64,000 bases of DNA from Rutpela maculata (GCA_936432065.2 OW386292.2:104923829-104987828), one strand, 5' to 3'; positions 51,047-61,640 are shown, counted from the stretch's first letter. The notes: a model not told the origin generated them from the letters alone. A program made the numbers and translations.

Positions 51047-51818
51047 TTGTACGTGGACATGGGTTTATCTAGAAATAAGTACGAAGATCTTAGAACTCAC
51101 CATAAATTAATTTTTAATGATGATAAAAAATATCCTCCTTATCAGGAAATGTGTACATCAAAGAAAGATTGTTATCCTGAATGTATAGAAGCAACTGATT
51201 TGGGTGCTAGTGTATCAGTAATACCCTTACTATTCACACATCTATGAGAATTATGATGACAAGTTTGAAAAATTGGATAATAAAAAATTTACACTTCATC
51301 GAAAATGGCGCATGGATGGTGCTTCAAATCAGCAAACATGCCAAAAGTGGTAAAAAAAAATTTAATTCTAGCAAACCTGAGGAGATTGAAGAAGTCTGTA
51401 CAGAAGAAAATGTAGAAATAGAAAATGAAGGTGAAAATGACTCATCTGATAGATCAGTTTTTGTATTTATCTTGTCCCACTTTTGTTAGAAGTAGATAAT
51501 GAGGTAATATGGAAAAATGATACACCCAATTCTGTACATTTTTGCAGACCAATAAAATTTGAATTTATGAAAGAAAACCCAATAAATGTATTACGTGAAT
51601 ATGAATGGTATTCTGAAATATTAAATAAAAAAAATACGATTGTTGTTAGAAATCAAATATTTAAAATTAATTTCGATTTGAAGTGTATTATAATCGATGG
51701 CAAAATGGCAAATATATTAACTGGACAAAAAGCTTCCAATTGCTGCAGTATTTGTGGGGTGGGTCCAAAATTTCTGAATAGCTGGATACACACGTATAGA
51801 TTTATCGACGGATTTTAA
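51047..51818 (+). pseudogene. RAG1/Transib-like transposase relic
   Basis: Three open pieces in shifted frames read as one protein. The first (51047-51247) contains VDMGLSRNKYEDLRTHHK. The second reads WRMDGASNQQ at about 51309, a DGA where RAG1-like enzymes carry the first catalytic aspartate. The third (51483-51818) has CRPIKFEFMKEN, IIIDGKMANIL and a CCSICG zinc-binding pair like the CTLC pair of RAG1. The order agrees with the central RNase H-like domain of RAG1 and Transib transposases. Frames change at about 51245 and 51470. The C-terminal part with the last acidic residue is not found. The assignment is by pattern memory and needs a profile search. Confidence 0.55.
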
Positions 51819-52373
51819 CAATTTATCGTTAGATTTTCAGAATTGTATAAAGAAAACTGCTAGTTAATAGACTAGGCACGTTTTCAGAAAAGAACAATGC
51901 AAGAAGCATTTCATGTAACAGTTGGGAAAATAACGTTTTTAGTGTATTTCGACCCCACGGAATACGAATCTGCCTGTTGCCAAAGCGAAATTTTTACCGG
52001 AAGTCCGGTATCCAAGATGGCGACCAAAACTCTCTCCCTTGTTCGTTGGCTTAAAATAATGATCTAAACTGCTTAGGGATTTTCTCGGATGCCAAACACA
52101 TTGCAATGCTCAAAATTTACTTACCTTAAGTTTGGAGTGCATGGGCTCCAAGATGGCCGCCGAAACTTTATTGCTCGGAAGTAAGGAAAATAAGAAAACG
52201 ACAATTTCAAAGTCCAAACATTGTTTATTGCAAGATTGCAAAGAAGAGAAAACAATCATTCAAGTGTTTTTAGCTTATGGCAAGGTTGCAATGAAGATAA
52301 GAAATCAACCATTTAAAGAGTTCAAACATTGTCGAGAGCGGTGGCACAATTTGGTGCAAGTTAGTTTATTCTT
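51819..52373. other. No gene recognised
   Basis: Two phrases (TCCAAGATGGCGACC near 52010 and TCCAAGATGGCCGCC near 52149) are alike and may be repeat ends. The frame at 52132-52377 has protein-like composition but no recognised domain. Confidence 0.3.
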
Positions 52374-52817
52374 CTAGCACGTGCACATTGCTTTCTCCGT
52401 TATCGTTGCAACCAGTAACTGCGTGGAACGCACGTTTTTCTTTTGAGCATTGGGAAGAATTTTGCAGATCTCAAGGACTGAGAGATACTTCCTTTCTTTC
52501 GCTGTGCCACTCATCATCCACACTTTAGAGTCGTTCATTTTGTTGAAATGATGGATCAGCAGCAAATAGATGTCGGAATCCTTGGGCATGAGGACGATGT
52601 TGTCAGCATCGGAGTGGACAACATGTAGTACAACGCGTGTGTCGGCCTTTTCATGTGTCGCAGCTAGAGCACTGGCATCGGGTTCGGGGTTAGTTGATCG
52701 CACATCCTCTTCATGTGTACATGGATACAACGACTTTGACAGCCCCAAAGTCATGTTGAAAAAGTTCTTGACGGACGAGGTCGACCTGTTTTCTCCCAGT
52801 GCTAAAAAATTCTTCAA
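52374..52817 (-). pseudogene. Repeat-associated protein fragment ('HEKADTR...KDSDIYLLLIHHF' type)
   Basis: The minus-strand frame carries THEKADTRVVLHVVHSDADN, then MPKDSDIYLLLIHHF, then KVWMMSG. This pattern is familiar from a multicopy animal protein associated with mobile elements and looks nuclease-like, with conserved acidic residues. I cannot name the family with certainty. The fragment lacks the C-terminal part, stops at 52374, and its 5' side runs into the palindrome at 52967. Confidence 0.45.
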
Positions 52818-52966
52818 ATCTTTTGGTAGTGAAACAGCTGCACTTGTGAAGTCTCTTCTTACTGGAGCGGCTCTCCTGGTTCATTGCAGCGGGTCCCACT
52901 TTTAACTGACTTCGGACGATATTTGTCGAAAAGGATGTCGACTCTAGCATACGGTAGTAGGTAAAG

Positions 52967-53240
52967 AATGAGAGAACTAGAACCCCCCACCACACCACCC
53001 CCACCAATCTGCGATTGGTGGGGGTGGTGTGGTGGGGAGTTCTAGTTCTCTCATTATGAAATTGGAAAGTGGGGGTGGTGTGGTGGGGGGTTCTAGTTCT
53101 CTCATTATAAAATTGGAAAGTGGGGGTGGTGTGGTGCGGGGGTTTTGTGGTGGGGTGGTGAGAGAGTTCTCTCATTGATAAACAAATGCCCTAATTGTGG
53201 TGGGGGTGTTCTAGTTCTCTCATTGATAAATAAATGCCCT
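52967..53240. repeat. G-rich palindrome and tandem units at left end of Maverick element
   Basis: 52967-53009 and 53013-53055 form 43-base inverted arms with one mismatch and a three-base loop. GGTGGGGGTGGTGTGGTGGG, ending the right arm, repeats in tandem units of about 52 bases at 53041-53150, each with TTCTAGTTCTCTCATT. Two further TTCTCTCATTGATAAA units follow. Maverick/Polinton ends often hold such repeats. The matching right end is outside the window, so this being the terminal repeat is inferred. Confidence 0.6.
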
Positions 53241-53354
53241 TGATCAATATCCTTAGTCTTGCCAACGTGACCTTGACAACAATAGCCATATGTATAAAGC
53301 TGAAGTAAAAGTTTTTAGTACATGATTCAAGTTTGTTGAGAAATTATCCTTGTT

Positions 53355-53896
53355 ATGGAGAGGATTGAAGAAAAGAGTGATAGTAGTGACTCGGACAAGA
53401 AATCATATCAACCAATGCGTTTTCCTGTTGAGGAGATGGATCCTCAAGAATTTGAGGAAGTGTGTGAAAGTAGTGACACAAACTTAGACTCAAGTACATT
53501 GACTCAAAATATGAAAACGGGTATTAAGAAAGTTGCAAATTCTTGGTTTGACAGTACTTGGATGGCTACAGAAAATGTGCTTAAAGTTCGGTTGATGCAG
53601 GCGCATTACATGTGTGTATGATGTTGCATGTTCTACGAGGCGCAAATTTAGAATATAAGAGGAAAATGAATAATGCTAAACAGTTGCTGATTAAAATTTT
53701 AAAACATATGATGACTCGTGGTCAGGATATTCGTTTATCAACAGATTATGATGCGAAGTATATTTTAGGTGACATTTTAAGAAAATGTCAATTGAATGAA
53801 TTTCAGACATTACCAATAAAAAGCTACACAGAGACAATGTATCCATACGATAAAGTGAAAATGTGGAGCAGTGGGAGAATTCCTGTAGAATTATAA
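53355..53896 (+). pseudogene. Element protein of unknown function, two frames
   Basis: ATG 53355 opens a very acidic, serine-rich 88-codon frame that stops at 53619. An overlapping frame from about 53612 to 53896 has ordinary protein composition with charged helices. They probably are one gene with a frameshift near 53610, although two small genes are possible. No domain recognised. Confidence 0.4.
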
Positions 53897-54025
53897 ATTT
53901 ATTATTGAGAGTTCAAGAACAACCTCACACCATCACCGTCCAACGGAACAAGTACCAATACCTCCCACCATTCTACGGCTCATATAAATTGCCACTAAGA
54001 ATCTTCCTTGATTCAGTTTTTCAAG

Positions 54026-54611
54026 ATGACGCAAAATAGTATTTTCGATTTACCTGAGCTCAAATTCGATTTTTTTGGTGATTTACCTTCAACACCTCAG
54101 AGTAAACATGACTTAGTAGTGCTCAATAAACGAATATATAAGTTAAATAAATCTAAATGTAAATTTGTGTCAACAGGGTTATCATATGACTTGTGCTATA
54201 CCCCTTGTATAATACTGTCAGGAAATAAAAATGATGTAATAGTTTTCGAACCAGTTTATTGCAAATGAAAGTATAATAACAAATTATTTATACACTAATG
54301 ATAAAGTGGAACCTATACGTGCTGGAAGTTTTTCTATATACTTTGAAGAAATTTCATCAACAGTGATTAAAATTTGGAAAAATAATTTATATATCTATTT
54401 GGGATATGAATCAATCTGCAAATTGTGGGAGTTATTACCACTCGTTAAGTACCGAGTTGACATGTTAAGAAGATCGCAGTTTGTAAGTTATTTCAAGTTG
54501 TGCAGAAAGGGTCACAGCGCCAAGGAGGGAATGTGTATGACAACGCAAAGAATCTACTTCCACCGAGTGAAAATTCTAATAGTGAAAATTTTGGTATGCT
54601 CATGGAATTAA
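54026..54611 (+). pseudogene. Element protein of unknown function, broken
   Basis: From ATG 54026 the frame reads to a stop at 54266-54268. A second frame (54306-54611), open from about 54267, looks like its continuation (GSFSIYFEEISSTVIKIWKNN). A one-base change near 54266 would explain it. The family was not recognised. It stands between the left terminal region and the integrase, like small accessory genes of other such elements. Confidence 0.4.
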
Positions 54612-54662
54612 TGTACATTTACCCAAATATATTCGAAGCCGAGTGTACTAGCAAGGTATAAT

Positions 54663-54884
54663 ATGAAGAAAGTGACATTTAATGAAAAGCGAAATCAAAT
54701 TTATTTCCTTGTAACATGGAATTTTGCCTACAACTCATCAAGGAGAGGGTCTTGGATGTCATTAGCTAATGATAGAGTGCGTTTCCAGAGAAAAATAGCA
54801 TTCATTTCAAAAATTATCACACCCGTTTTAGATAGTAATCATAGATGTAATGTATATAATGAAATATTTGTTAATGAGATGTAA
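54663..54884 (+). CDS. Small element protein, 73 aa, unknown
   Basis: ATG 54663 to a stop at 54882-54884. Basic, with no recognised domain. It could instead be the tail of the broken gene upstream. AATAAA-like A-rich sequence follows at 54925, and the integrase gene converges on it from the right. Confidence 0.3.
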   Translation: MKKVTFNEKRNQIYFLVTWNFAYNSSRRGSWMSLANDRVRFQRKIAFISKIITPVLDSNHRCNVYNEIFVNEM

Positions 54885-54984
54885 ACAATTATTGATATTT
54901 TTTCTGTGTGAAACTGGTATACAAATAAAAAAAATCTATGCTTAAAATTTGTTTTTATTAAAAGTTAAATATTACACTTTATCC

Positions 54985-55910
54985 TTATACAATTTGGTTA
55001 TTTGAAATCCATGAATTATATCTCTTATCTAATCCCAACCATTTAACATAAAGTTTATCCCCTTTCTTCTTAGAACCTTTTCCACAAGATATGTCAGGAT
55101 ACTTTACTCTCTGAATTTCTTGTTCATAAAAACCACCTTTAATTTCATCACCGTCTTGATCTCTTAATAAATATGTTCTAGGATTGCTTTGAACTTTCCT
55201 GATTTTAAAAATTTCATTTGACCAATTAGGTGTATACCCTTTTGAAAAAGCCTCACGATATTTACTTATCCTCACATGATCATTGACTTTGAATTTTTGT
55301 TTCCTTGGATCGACTGTTTTTAAGTTGCCATAAATAAATCGCAGTAAATATTTTTCATGTTTTTTTTTACATCCTTTGGTTTCATCCCTATGGTTTTGTG
55401 ATTAGTGTCATTGTATTCCGCTACAATATCCGGTAAAATGTTTAACCACTTGTAATTTCCTTGTAAACTAAATTGTTTCCACATTTTATTTTTTAATGTT
55501 CTGTTCGCTCTTTCTGCAACACTTGCTTTGAGATTTGAATATGTGTTATAATGATTAATTTTCCTCTTATCCATTAATTTGTTGAATTCTTTATTGAAAA
55601 ATTCTTTACCCATATCCATTTGCAAATTTGTAGGTTGTACTTTAACCTGTGACAATATATTTTTCATTGCTTGGGCAACCACTTTCATAGTTTTATTTTT
55701 TATTGGTTCGCACCAAACAAACTTTGAGAATACATTAATGACTACTAAGATGTATTTATAACCTTTATTTATTCTCGCCTATGGACGCATTTCTATAAGA
55801 TCTGCTTGATAAAGATCATTGAGACCTTTAACAATTACTCTTCGTCTTCTAAAATGTTTTCTAGCTGGTTTATGGTCTTCGTTTACTATTTCTTCTTTAA
55901 CATTAGTCAT
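54985..55910 (-). pseudogene. Retrovirus-type integrase with chromodomain, broken
   Basis: Inserts the element into host DNA. Start ATG at 55910. The DDE core shows YQADLIEM (first aspartate, about 55810), LQMDMGKEFF (second, about 55620) and ASVAERANRTLKNKM (glutamate, about 55520). A C-terminal chromodomain-like stretch follows (DKLYVKWLGLDKRYNSWI, about 55005-55060). An in-frame TAG lies near 55786, just after the first aspartate region, and the frame shifts near 55320 between core and chromodomain. The chromodomain may steer insertion to marked chromatin. The gene is not functional. Confidence 0.85.
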
Positions 55911-56334
55911 TTTTAGTTACTGGACACTGTAGCACAATTTGAACGTACAAAGATGGGTGGTTCCTCGGTACTAGGAAAGTAAACTCATCGCCTTTATTCA
56001 TGACTTTACCCATAAGTTTATCTGTTGTAAAGATTTTAATACCCACAAAAATTGTTGAATCAATGGGTGAAATCTCGATATTTTCAATTTTGCCAGATAT
56101 GGGGAATTTGTATTCAGTTGCAGCGTTTTCTAGTGTATAACGTAATACACTTTGAGATTTTTCGTGATGACCGCGAATATTTATAATACATTTACTATGA
56201 TGTGAAGATGGTTCACAAATGCAAAATGGTGATGATATTGGTGATGATGTTAAAACAGGTGAATAGTTGGAATGTGGCGATGGATACGTTGACCTACTTC
56301 GCAACATATGCCTTCCAAACTTATCGATAGGCAT
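55903..56334 (-). CDS. Maverick-associated protein of unknown function
   Basis: Start chosen at ATG 56334 (MPIDKFGRHML), because the same kind of start is common among arthropod Maverick proteins. The upstream ATG at 56373 only adds 13 residues. 144 codons, proline- and serine-rich first, then beta-rich. The stop overlaps the integrase start region by a few bases (integrase ATG at 55910), as in compact viral genomes. Function is unknown. The frame is intact. Confidence 0.6.
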   Translation of the reverse strand: MPIDKFGRHMLRSRSTYPSPHSNYSPVLTSSPISSPFCICEPSSHHSKCIINIRGHHEKSQSVLRYTLENAATEYKFPISGKIENIEISPIDSTIFVGIKIFTTDKLMGKVMNKGDEFTFLVPRNHPSLYVQIVLQCPVTKND

Positions 56335-56389
56335 TGTTAAAGCTTCAATGCTGCACACTAAATGACAGTACAATTTGTTTACATACTAT

Positions 56390-56647
56390 TTATCTTATTA
56401 TTTCACCCTCCTTCAATTCCTCTATTATAGAAAGTATTTCATTATTATGTCCAGTGTTCCCCGCCAATTGCGATGCTGTAAGTAATTTTAACCGATCTAC
56501 AATTTCATTATAGTCATCAAAATGCTTATATTCAATTTTTTTGTTATTAAGTTCCATCATTTTCAGGTTTCCACCTTTTTTCACTTGACTTCTAGTTTTG
56601 ATCAATTGTGATGAAGGTAGTGAACTAGATCTCCACCTTGGTAACAT
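56390..56647 (-). CDS. Small Maverick-associated protein, 85 aa
   Basis: An intact frame with a basic N-terminus and a helical end (IVDRLKLLTASQLAGNTGHN). Proteins with this kind of end recur in insect elements of this class, function unknown. It lies between two other leftward genes with short gaps, consistent with one transcription unit. Confidence 0.55.
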   Translation of the reverse strand: MLPRWRSSSLPSSQLIKTRSQVKKGGNLKMMELNNKKIEYKHFDDYNEIVDRLKLLTASQLAGNTGHNNEILSIIEELKEGEIIR

Positions 56648-56674
56648 AGCTGGTAAAGCTGAGGCTGTTTTTTT

Positions 56675-57515
56675 TTAAGTAGTTTTCTTAGCTGCCTTCT
56701 CTTGTGCCATCGAGTACAAATTCGTAACTCGTGGTTTTATAATATCGATAAATTTAGATGCGCGTGATGTAGACAGACCTTTTTCAGGATTGTAACCCAA
56801 GTACTGAGCATTAGTCCTCTTAATAATATCAATATATGCATCCACATCCACTGTTCGATATCCGACAGGATGCTTTTTAAACATTAATTCATATAATCCA
56901 GGTGTACCCTTGCATTTAAATTCATCGTTAATCAAGAAATCGGCTCCATCAAAATCAATAGTAGAATCACCAATTGCGTATTTTTTTGTAAACGGGTCGA
57001 AGTAAACACCAAAGGTATCATCAAACACATTTTTAACATCTTCAATTTTATCTTGTATATACGCTCGTGGTAGTGGTTTTTTGAATTGTTCTAAATAAAG
57101 CTCCTGTTCTGTCAATGTCGTTGTATCTGTTATTGGTGTTGGAAATGTTTCATCAAAATAGCTTTCACCAAATTCATGCCTTGATGTTGTAGGATCATAC
57201 TGAAATGTTTCATCTTCTAAATCGATTGGCACCGTTGTATGATAAGTATTCTAAAGGTAGTTGATTTCTTGGTTTAGAGCTAAGACTTTGATGGCTCAAT
57301 TCATCTTTAAATTCTCTTTTCAAATAAGATTTTGGAAAAATATTATTTTCAGTTTTACTAAGAATTGATACCAATTCTTTAAGTGGTTGAGTTATGGGTT
57401 TGTAAGTTTTCTCTAATCGTGACTGCGATTTGACAATATCACTTTTCAAGCTTTTATATTTCGCTTTTAACGCCTTCCTTGCCTTTAACAGCTGCACTTT
57501 TACTCGATTATCCAT
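56675..57515 (-). pseudogene. Maverick-associated protein (DUF8207-like), frameshifted
   Basis: The N-terminal piece from ATG 57515 is helical and basic (LLKARKALKAKYKSLKSDI) and stops at 57210. The main piece, open at 57232-56675, has GVYFDPFTKKYAIGD and CKGTPGLYELMFKKHP, which resemble a domain I associate with DUF8207 in insect Maverick elements. The two pieces overlap by 23 bases in different frames, so a frameshift near 57230 is likely. A role in the virion or in nucleoprotein is only a guess. Confidence 0.5.
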
Positions 57516-57546
57516 GTTTACTGACGATATATCTAGTGTATTTACT

Positions 57547-58245
57547 TTATATATGTATGAATTTATCGAATCCTTTACGATACCTGCCAGAATTTATAGC
57601 ACAATCTTTATCAATCACAACAAAGCCATATTTACCTTTCCAGCAAAATGCGCACACTTCTTTGAAATTTTGAAAACTCATGTCAACATTCACGTGGTCA
57701 CCAAAAATATGTGTCAGGTTAGTCATATCTTGTTGGAATATAACAATAAGATTAGCATTATCTCTGCATAGTTGTTTAGGAATTGATGAGTAAGTTTGAC
57801 ATAAATAGAAACAATCGGTTTTTTTATGCCGTCCAAAACATAAATAGCTTTTAATGATATTTTTATTGCATGATGCTAAATCATCGAATATTATCACAGA
57901 ATTTGGCTTAATATCTTCAGGAGGTATAACAGTGTCCCCATCATCGTATTCGTAATACCCAATTTCTTATACAGTCTTCATTAACTTTCTGAGGTATTCA
58001 TATTTGGGTTGATACAGAGATTTAGAATATATATAAATGTTTTCAAATCGTAAACCATTGGGATGTTCTAATAAACTAAGCATTACATTTGTTTTTCCAC
58101 AACCTGAACTTCCCACCAACAACCCCCGTTTCGATTGCCATCCAAATAAAATATCATGTTTTGGAAACGTTTCAGTCAATGAAACATCATCATGATCTAC
58201 AGATAAAAGAGTTTTTTGTTGCTGAATAAACATTTTAGCGATCAT
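57547..58245 (-). pseudogene. DNA-packaging ATPase (FtsK/HerA, A32-like), one stop
   Basis: Pumps the genome into capsids in related viruses. Start ATG 58245. Walker A GSSGCGKTN is at about 58095-58120 and Walker B MIIFDDLAS at about 57872-57897. The whole sequence stays in one frame but is cut by a TAA at 57967-57969 between the two motifs. 233 codons is the usual size. It reads leftward from the divergent promoter region. Confidence 0.85.
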
Positions 58246-58389
58246 ATATATTGAACCTTGACTTTACTATAAAAATAGAAGCACATTATAATAAGGACTA
58301 TAGCGAACTGAACCGTACTCGATTCCTGAATCTATATAAATGGTTTAAAACAGAGATCATATTTTTATTTGTCTCACATTTTAGATATA
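58246..58389. promoter_or_regulatory. Divergent promoter region of the element
   Basis: This gap separates the leftward ATPase block from the rightward virion block. TATAAAAATAG at 58271 and CTATATAAATGG at 58332 could serve rightward transcription. The second is 58 bases before the PLA2 start codon. A leftward TATTTTTATA is the complement of the first. Confidence 0.45.
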
Positions 58390-59112
58390 ATGGATAGATA
58401 TAAAAGTTCTGTTCACACTAGTAATCACATCTCTAAGAGGAGTGGACGTGGTTTGCTAAATAAAATAATCGACAAACTTCCAATAGAATTACATTTGCCA
58501 GGATATAATTATTGTGGCCCTGGAACCAAACTTGCCAAGCGATTACAAAGAGGTGATAAAGGTGTTAACCGGCTAGATGAGGCGTGTAGACAACACGATA
58601 TAGCATATTCTAAATTTCAAGACGTTGAGAGAAGAAATCAAGCAGATAGGACATTAGCTGAGACTGCATTGAAACTTGTAAAAGCGGCTGATTCTGGGAT
58701 TGGTGAAAAGCTTGCGGCATTAGGTGTTGGTGGAATAATGAAAATAAAGAATAAATTGGGAATGGGTTTAAAAGTCAGAAAGAAATCTGTGACAAAGAAA
58801 AAAGGAGGTAAAATAAATTTAAAAGTTGCTGTAAAAAGAAAATCCCTCCCAAAAAGACGTAGTCGAAAAGTTAAAGTTATTCCAGTCCCTGAAAAAATAG
58901 GGGGTTTTCTCCCATTCCTATTACCTCTCTTGGGAGCATTGGGAGCTATAGGAGGAGGTGCAGCTGGTATCGCAAAGGCGGTTAACGATGCTAAAACAAA
59001 TCGTGAACAATTAGCTGAGCAAAAGAGGCATGATTTAGCTATAGAAGAGTCTACCAAAGCGAAGGGGTTATATCTGGGCCTCTATAAAAAAAAGGTTTCG
59101 GATTATACTTGA
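58390..59112 (+). CDS. Phospholipase A2 / membrane-active virion protein
   Basis: The N-terminal domain is a parvovirus VP1-like phospholipase A2: calcium loop YNYCGPGTKL (residues about 40-49) and catalytic histidine-aspartate in DEACRQHDIAYSK (about 66-78). A lysine/arginine-rich middle follows, then a glycine-rich hydrophobic helix (GGFLPFLLPLLGALGAIGGG, about 175-194) like the membrane-active core proteins of adeno-like viruses. Such proteins help virions leave endosomes. The start was taken at ATG 58390, and an upstream in-frame TTG at 58369 is less likely. The frame is intact for 240 codons, although the last residues may be altered by a shift near 59090. Confidence 0.8.
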   Translation: MDRYKSSVHTSNHISKRSGRGLLNKIIDKLPIELHLPGYNYCGPGTKLAKRLQRGDKGVNRLDEACRQHDIAYSKFQDVERRNQADRTLAETALKLVKAADSGIGEKLAALGVGGIMKIKNKLGMGLKVRKKSVTKKKGGKINLKVAVKRKSLPKRRSRKVKVIPVPEKIGGFLPFLLPLLGALGAIGGGAAGIAKAVNDAKTNREQLAEQKRHDLAIEESTKAKGLYLGLYKKKVSDYT

Positions 59113-59221
59113 AACCCTATCAAAAAAACTTCTAATAAAGCTACCTCATCGACCGTTAACTAATTTAGACTTACTAAAATACTCGAAAATTCTTAAAATT
59201 CCTAATTTTCGAGGAGTTTTC

Positions 59222-59500
59222 ATGAGAGACAAACTTCCAAAACAAATAAATAAAAATGAATCTGGTATTGTGAATCTAGATATCGACGCTGGGGATGGAA
59301 CTCACTGGACAGCATATACAAAGAAAAATAACGATGTGAAATATTTTGATAGTTTCGGAAATTTGAGACCTCCAGAAGAGTTAATAAATTATTTTCATGG
59401 TGATGGTAGCTTGAACAAAATCAAATATAACTATAATTAATTACAAAGTTATAATTCATATCTGTGTGGACACATATGTCTAGCATTTTTATATAACTAA
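59222..59500 (+). pseudogene. Adenain-like cysteine protease, broken before the catalytic cysteine
   Basis: Matures virion proteins in adeno-like viruses. The histidine is in GTHWTAY (about 59310) and the acidic position in YFDSFGN (about 59343). A TAA at 59438-59440 comes before SYLCGHICLAFLY, which holds the cysteine (about 59465) and is still in the same frame up to TAA 59498. Protein-like sequence extends upstream of ATG 59222 to about 59137 in the same open frame, but no ATG is there, so the natural start seems lost. Confidence 0.75.
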
Positions 59501-59550
59501 TATATATAATGTATTTGGTTCATTTTGTAATAAACGCTTAACATAACACT

Positions 59551-60252
59551 ATGTCTTTCACTTTCGCTCTAAGCGATGCGTCTTCTATATTAGGCTACAA
59601 TTTCAACCTCCCTATTTATTTAGAGGATGATGTGGATTATGAAATTGGACTGACAAATTTTGACACCTACAATATTATTCCAAACATTGATAATAGCAAC
59701 AATACCTTTGTTTGGGGGGAAAATGATGAATATGTTATCAAAATTCCTGAAGGTTGCTATGAAATCGGTGATATCACAAGATATTTGGAGGATCAAACAA
59801 TTAAGGTAGATGAAGAAGCTATGATCACGATTATTGCTGATATTAATACTTCTAAAGTGAATATCCGTTCAAATAGAAAAATCAATTTCACTGTAGAAAA
59901 TTCAATAGGACCACTACTAGGATTCGCGGCGAGACAGTTGACACCTAATGAGGATAATACTTTCGATTATACAGTAAAAATTTCCAAGGTGAATACTATA
60001 TGCATCAATTGTAGCATCGCAATAGGATCATTCTTTAATGGACACCCTGTACACGTTATTCATCAGTTTTTTCCGACAGTACCAGTTGGGTATAAAATAG
60101 TGGAATCACCTTTAAACATTATTTACTTTCCGGTTAGCGTTAAGACTATTAACAACATCATAATCAAAATAGTTGATCAAGGTGGGGAGCTTGTCAATTT
60201 TCGGGGAGAAACTATAACCGTTAGATTACATCTTAGAAAAGTAATCGGTTAA
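59551..60252 (+). CDS. Minor capsid (penton-like) protein
   Basis: An intact 233-codon frame. The beta-rich composition with MSFTFALSDASSILGYNFNL at the start and a conserved-looking end (TITVRLHLRKVIG) is that of the Maverick minor capsid protein, a single jelly roll that forms capsid vertices. It stands directly before the major capsid gene, as is usual. The next gene starts 5 bases after its stop. Confidence 0.75.
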   Translation: MSFTFALSDASSILGYNFNLPIYLEDDVDYEIGLTNFDTYNIIPNIDNSNNTFVWGENDEYVIKIPEGCYEIGDITRYLEDQTIKVDEEAMITIIADINTSKVNIRSNRKINFTVENSIGPLLGFAARQLTPNEDNTFDYTVKISKVNTICINCSIAIGSFFNGHPVHVIHQFFPTVPVGYKIVESPLNIIYFPVSVKTINNIIIKIVDQGGELVNFRGETITVRLHLRKVIG

Positions 60253-60256
60253 TAAA

Positions 60257-60418
60257 ATGGTGTTAGGATTCCATTCTACATCATACCACAGTAGACGTCA
60301 ACCATACTATAAAAGGGTGACTAAGAAGAAAATTGGCAGTTCTAAAAATAGTGTCAATAGATTATCATCGGAAAATAAAAAGTTTTTAGAATTCCTAGGA
60401 TTCCAGGTCTTAGTATAA
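60257..60418 (+). CDS. Small basic virion-region protein, 53 aa
   Basis: ATG 60257 to TAA 60416-60418, overlapping the next ATG by one base (TAATG). Basic, with an end LEFLGFQVLV like the small proteins that precede the major capsid gene in arthropod Maverick elements. Function unknown. Confidence 0.5.
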   Translation: MVLGFHSTSYHSRRQPYYKRVTKKKIGSSKNSVNRLSSENKKFLEFLGFQVLV

Positions 60419-61639
60419 TGGAATTACTCAATATCACCGGTGAACCTTTCAATGACAACTCTATTGAAGATTATCAATTTCATACATATCAGCCAAATAT
60501 ATCAGGAAGTTTAGATTATAACGATGAAACAAAAATTCCCATCCAGGATTTAGATGCTTACACTGCACCATGCAATAGTTATCTATATATCGAAGGAAAA
60601 CTCACACAAGAAGAAGGGTCTGCAACTACTAAATTGGAGTTTATTAACAACGCTATTTCTTTTATATTTCGAGAAATTAGATATGAAATGAATGGTATAG
60701 TGATAGATTCTGTGAGGAATGTTAGTTTCGACTTTAAAAAGTTATCTCTCATATAATGAACATGAAAGCGTTCTCTTGCAAAATGCTGGATGGTTTCCAA
60801 AAAAGAAGTTGGGTACATCAGACAAAATTATAGCAGATGCAAACGGAAATTTCAATGTATGCATACCATTAAAATTATTGGTAGGATTTTTTGAAGATTT
60901 TCGAAGGCTTGTCATTAACATGAGACAGGAATTAGTACTGATCCGTAATAGTAATGATATGGATAGCGTTATGAGTATAGATGACACTCAAAAACCAAAA
61001 ATTACTATTACTAAATTGTTGTGATAAGTACCACACGTTACCGTTAGCATCTCGGAGCAGCTTAGAGTAAATAAAATCACCAATAGAAATGCAGATCTTC
61101 CTATAAAATTTAGAAGTTGGGAATTAATTGAATATCCTTCCTTACCTACTTCAAACCGACATACATGGCCTGTTAAGACATCTACCAAAGTTGAAACTCC
61201 TAGGCATGTAATAATAGCCTTCCAAAAAGATAGAAAAGGAAAGATTACATCAGATATGAGTAAATTTGATAACTGTGATCTTAAAAACGTTAGAATTTTC
61301 TTAAATTCTGAGAGGTATCCGTACAATGACTTATATTTGGACTTTAAAAACAACAAATCTGCCACCCTCTATAATATGTTTGGTAATTTTCAAGAATCCT
61401 ATTATCCTCGAAAAATAAATCAACCAATTTTCAACCCTGAAGAATTTAAAGAATTAGCACCAATAACTCATATTGATTGTTCGCGACAAAAAGAAGTAAT
61501 ACAGACTGGATCCGTAGTTATGAGAATAGAATTTGAGACGGATACCCCTACTACTGCGGATATTACAGCATATTGTCTCATATTGCACGAGAAACACTTC
61601 ACTTATAATCCCTTAACTAAAATTGTTCGACAACATTGA
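60418..61639 (+). pseudogene. Major capsid protein (double jelly roll, hexon-like), broken
   Basis: Starts at ATG 60418 and is beta-rich throughout, with the style of Maverick hexon-like proteins (DLDAYTAPCNSYLYIEGKL early; MRIEFETDTPTTADITAYCL late). A frameshift near 60740 ends the first frame at 60754-60756. The second frame is closed by two neighbouring stops (TGA, TAA) at 61022-61027, after which the same frame is open again to 61639. Total length of about 405 codons is in the range of the family. No full capsid protein can be made. Confidence 0.75.
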
Positions 61640-61640
61640 T

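Noticed and set aside
58638..59057. 139-codon minus-strand ORF opposite the PLA2 gene
   Set aside because: Antisense shadow. The plus strand carries clear catalytic motifs.
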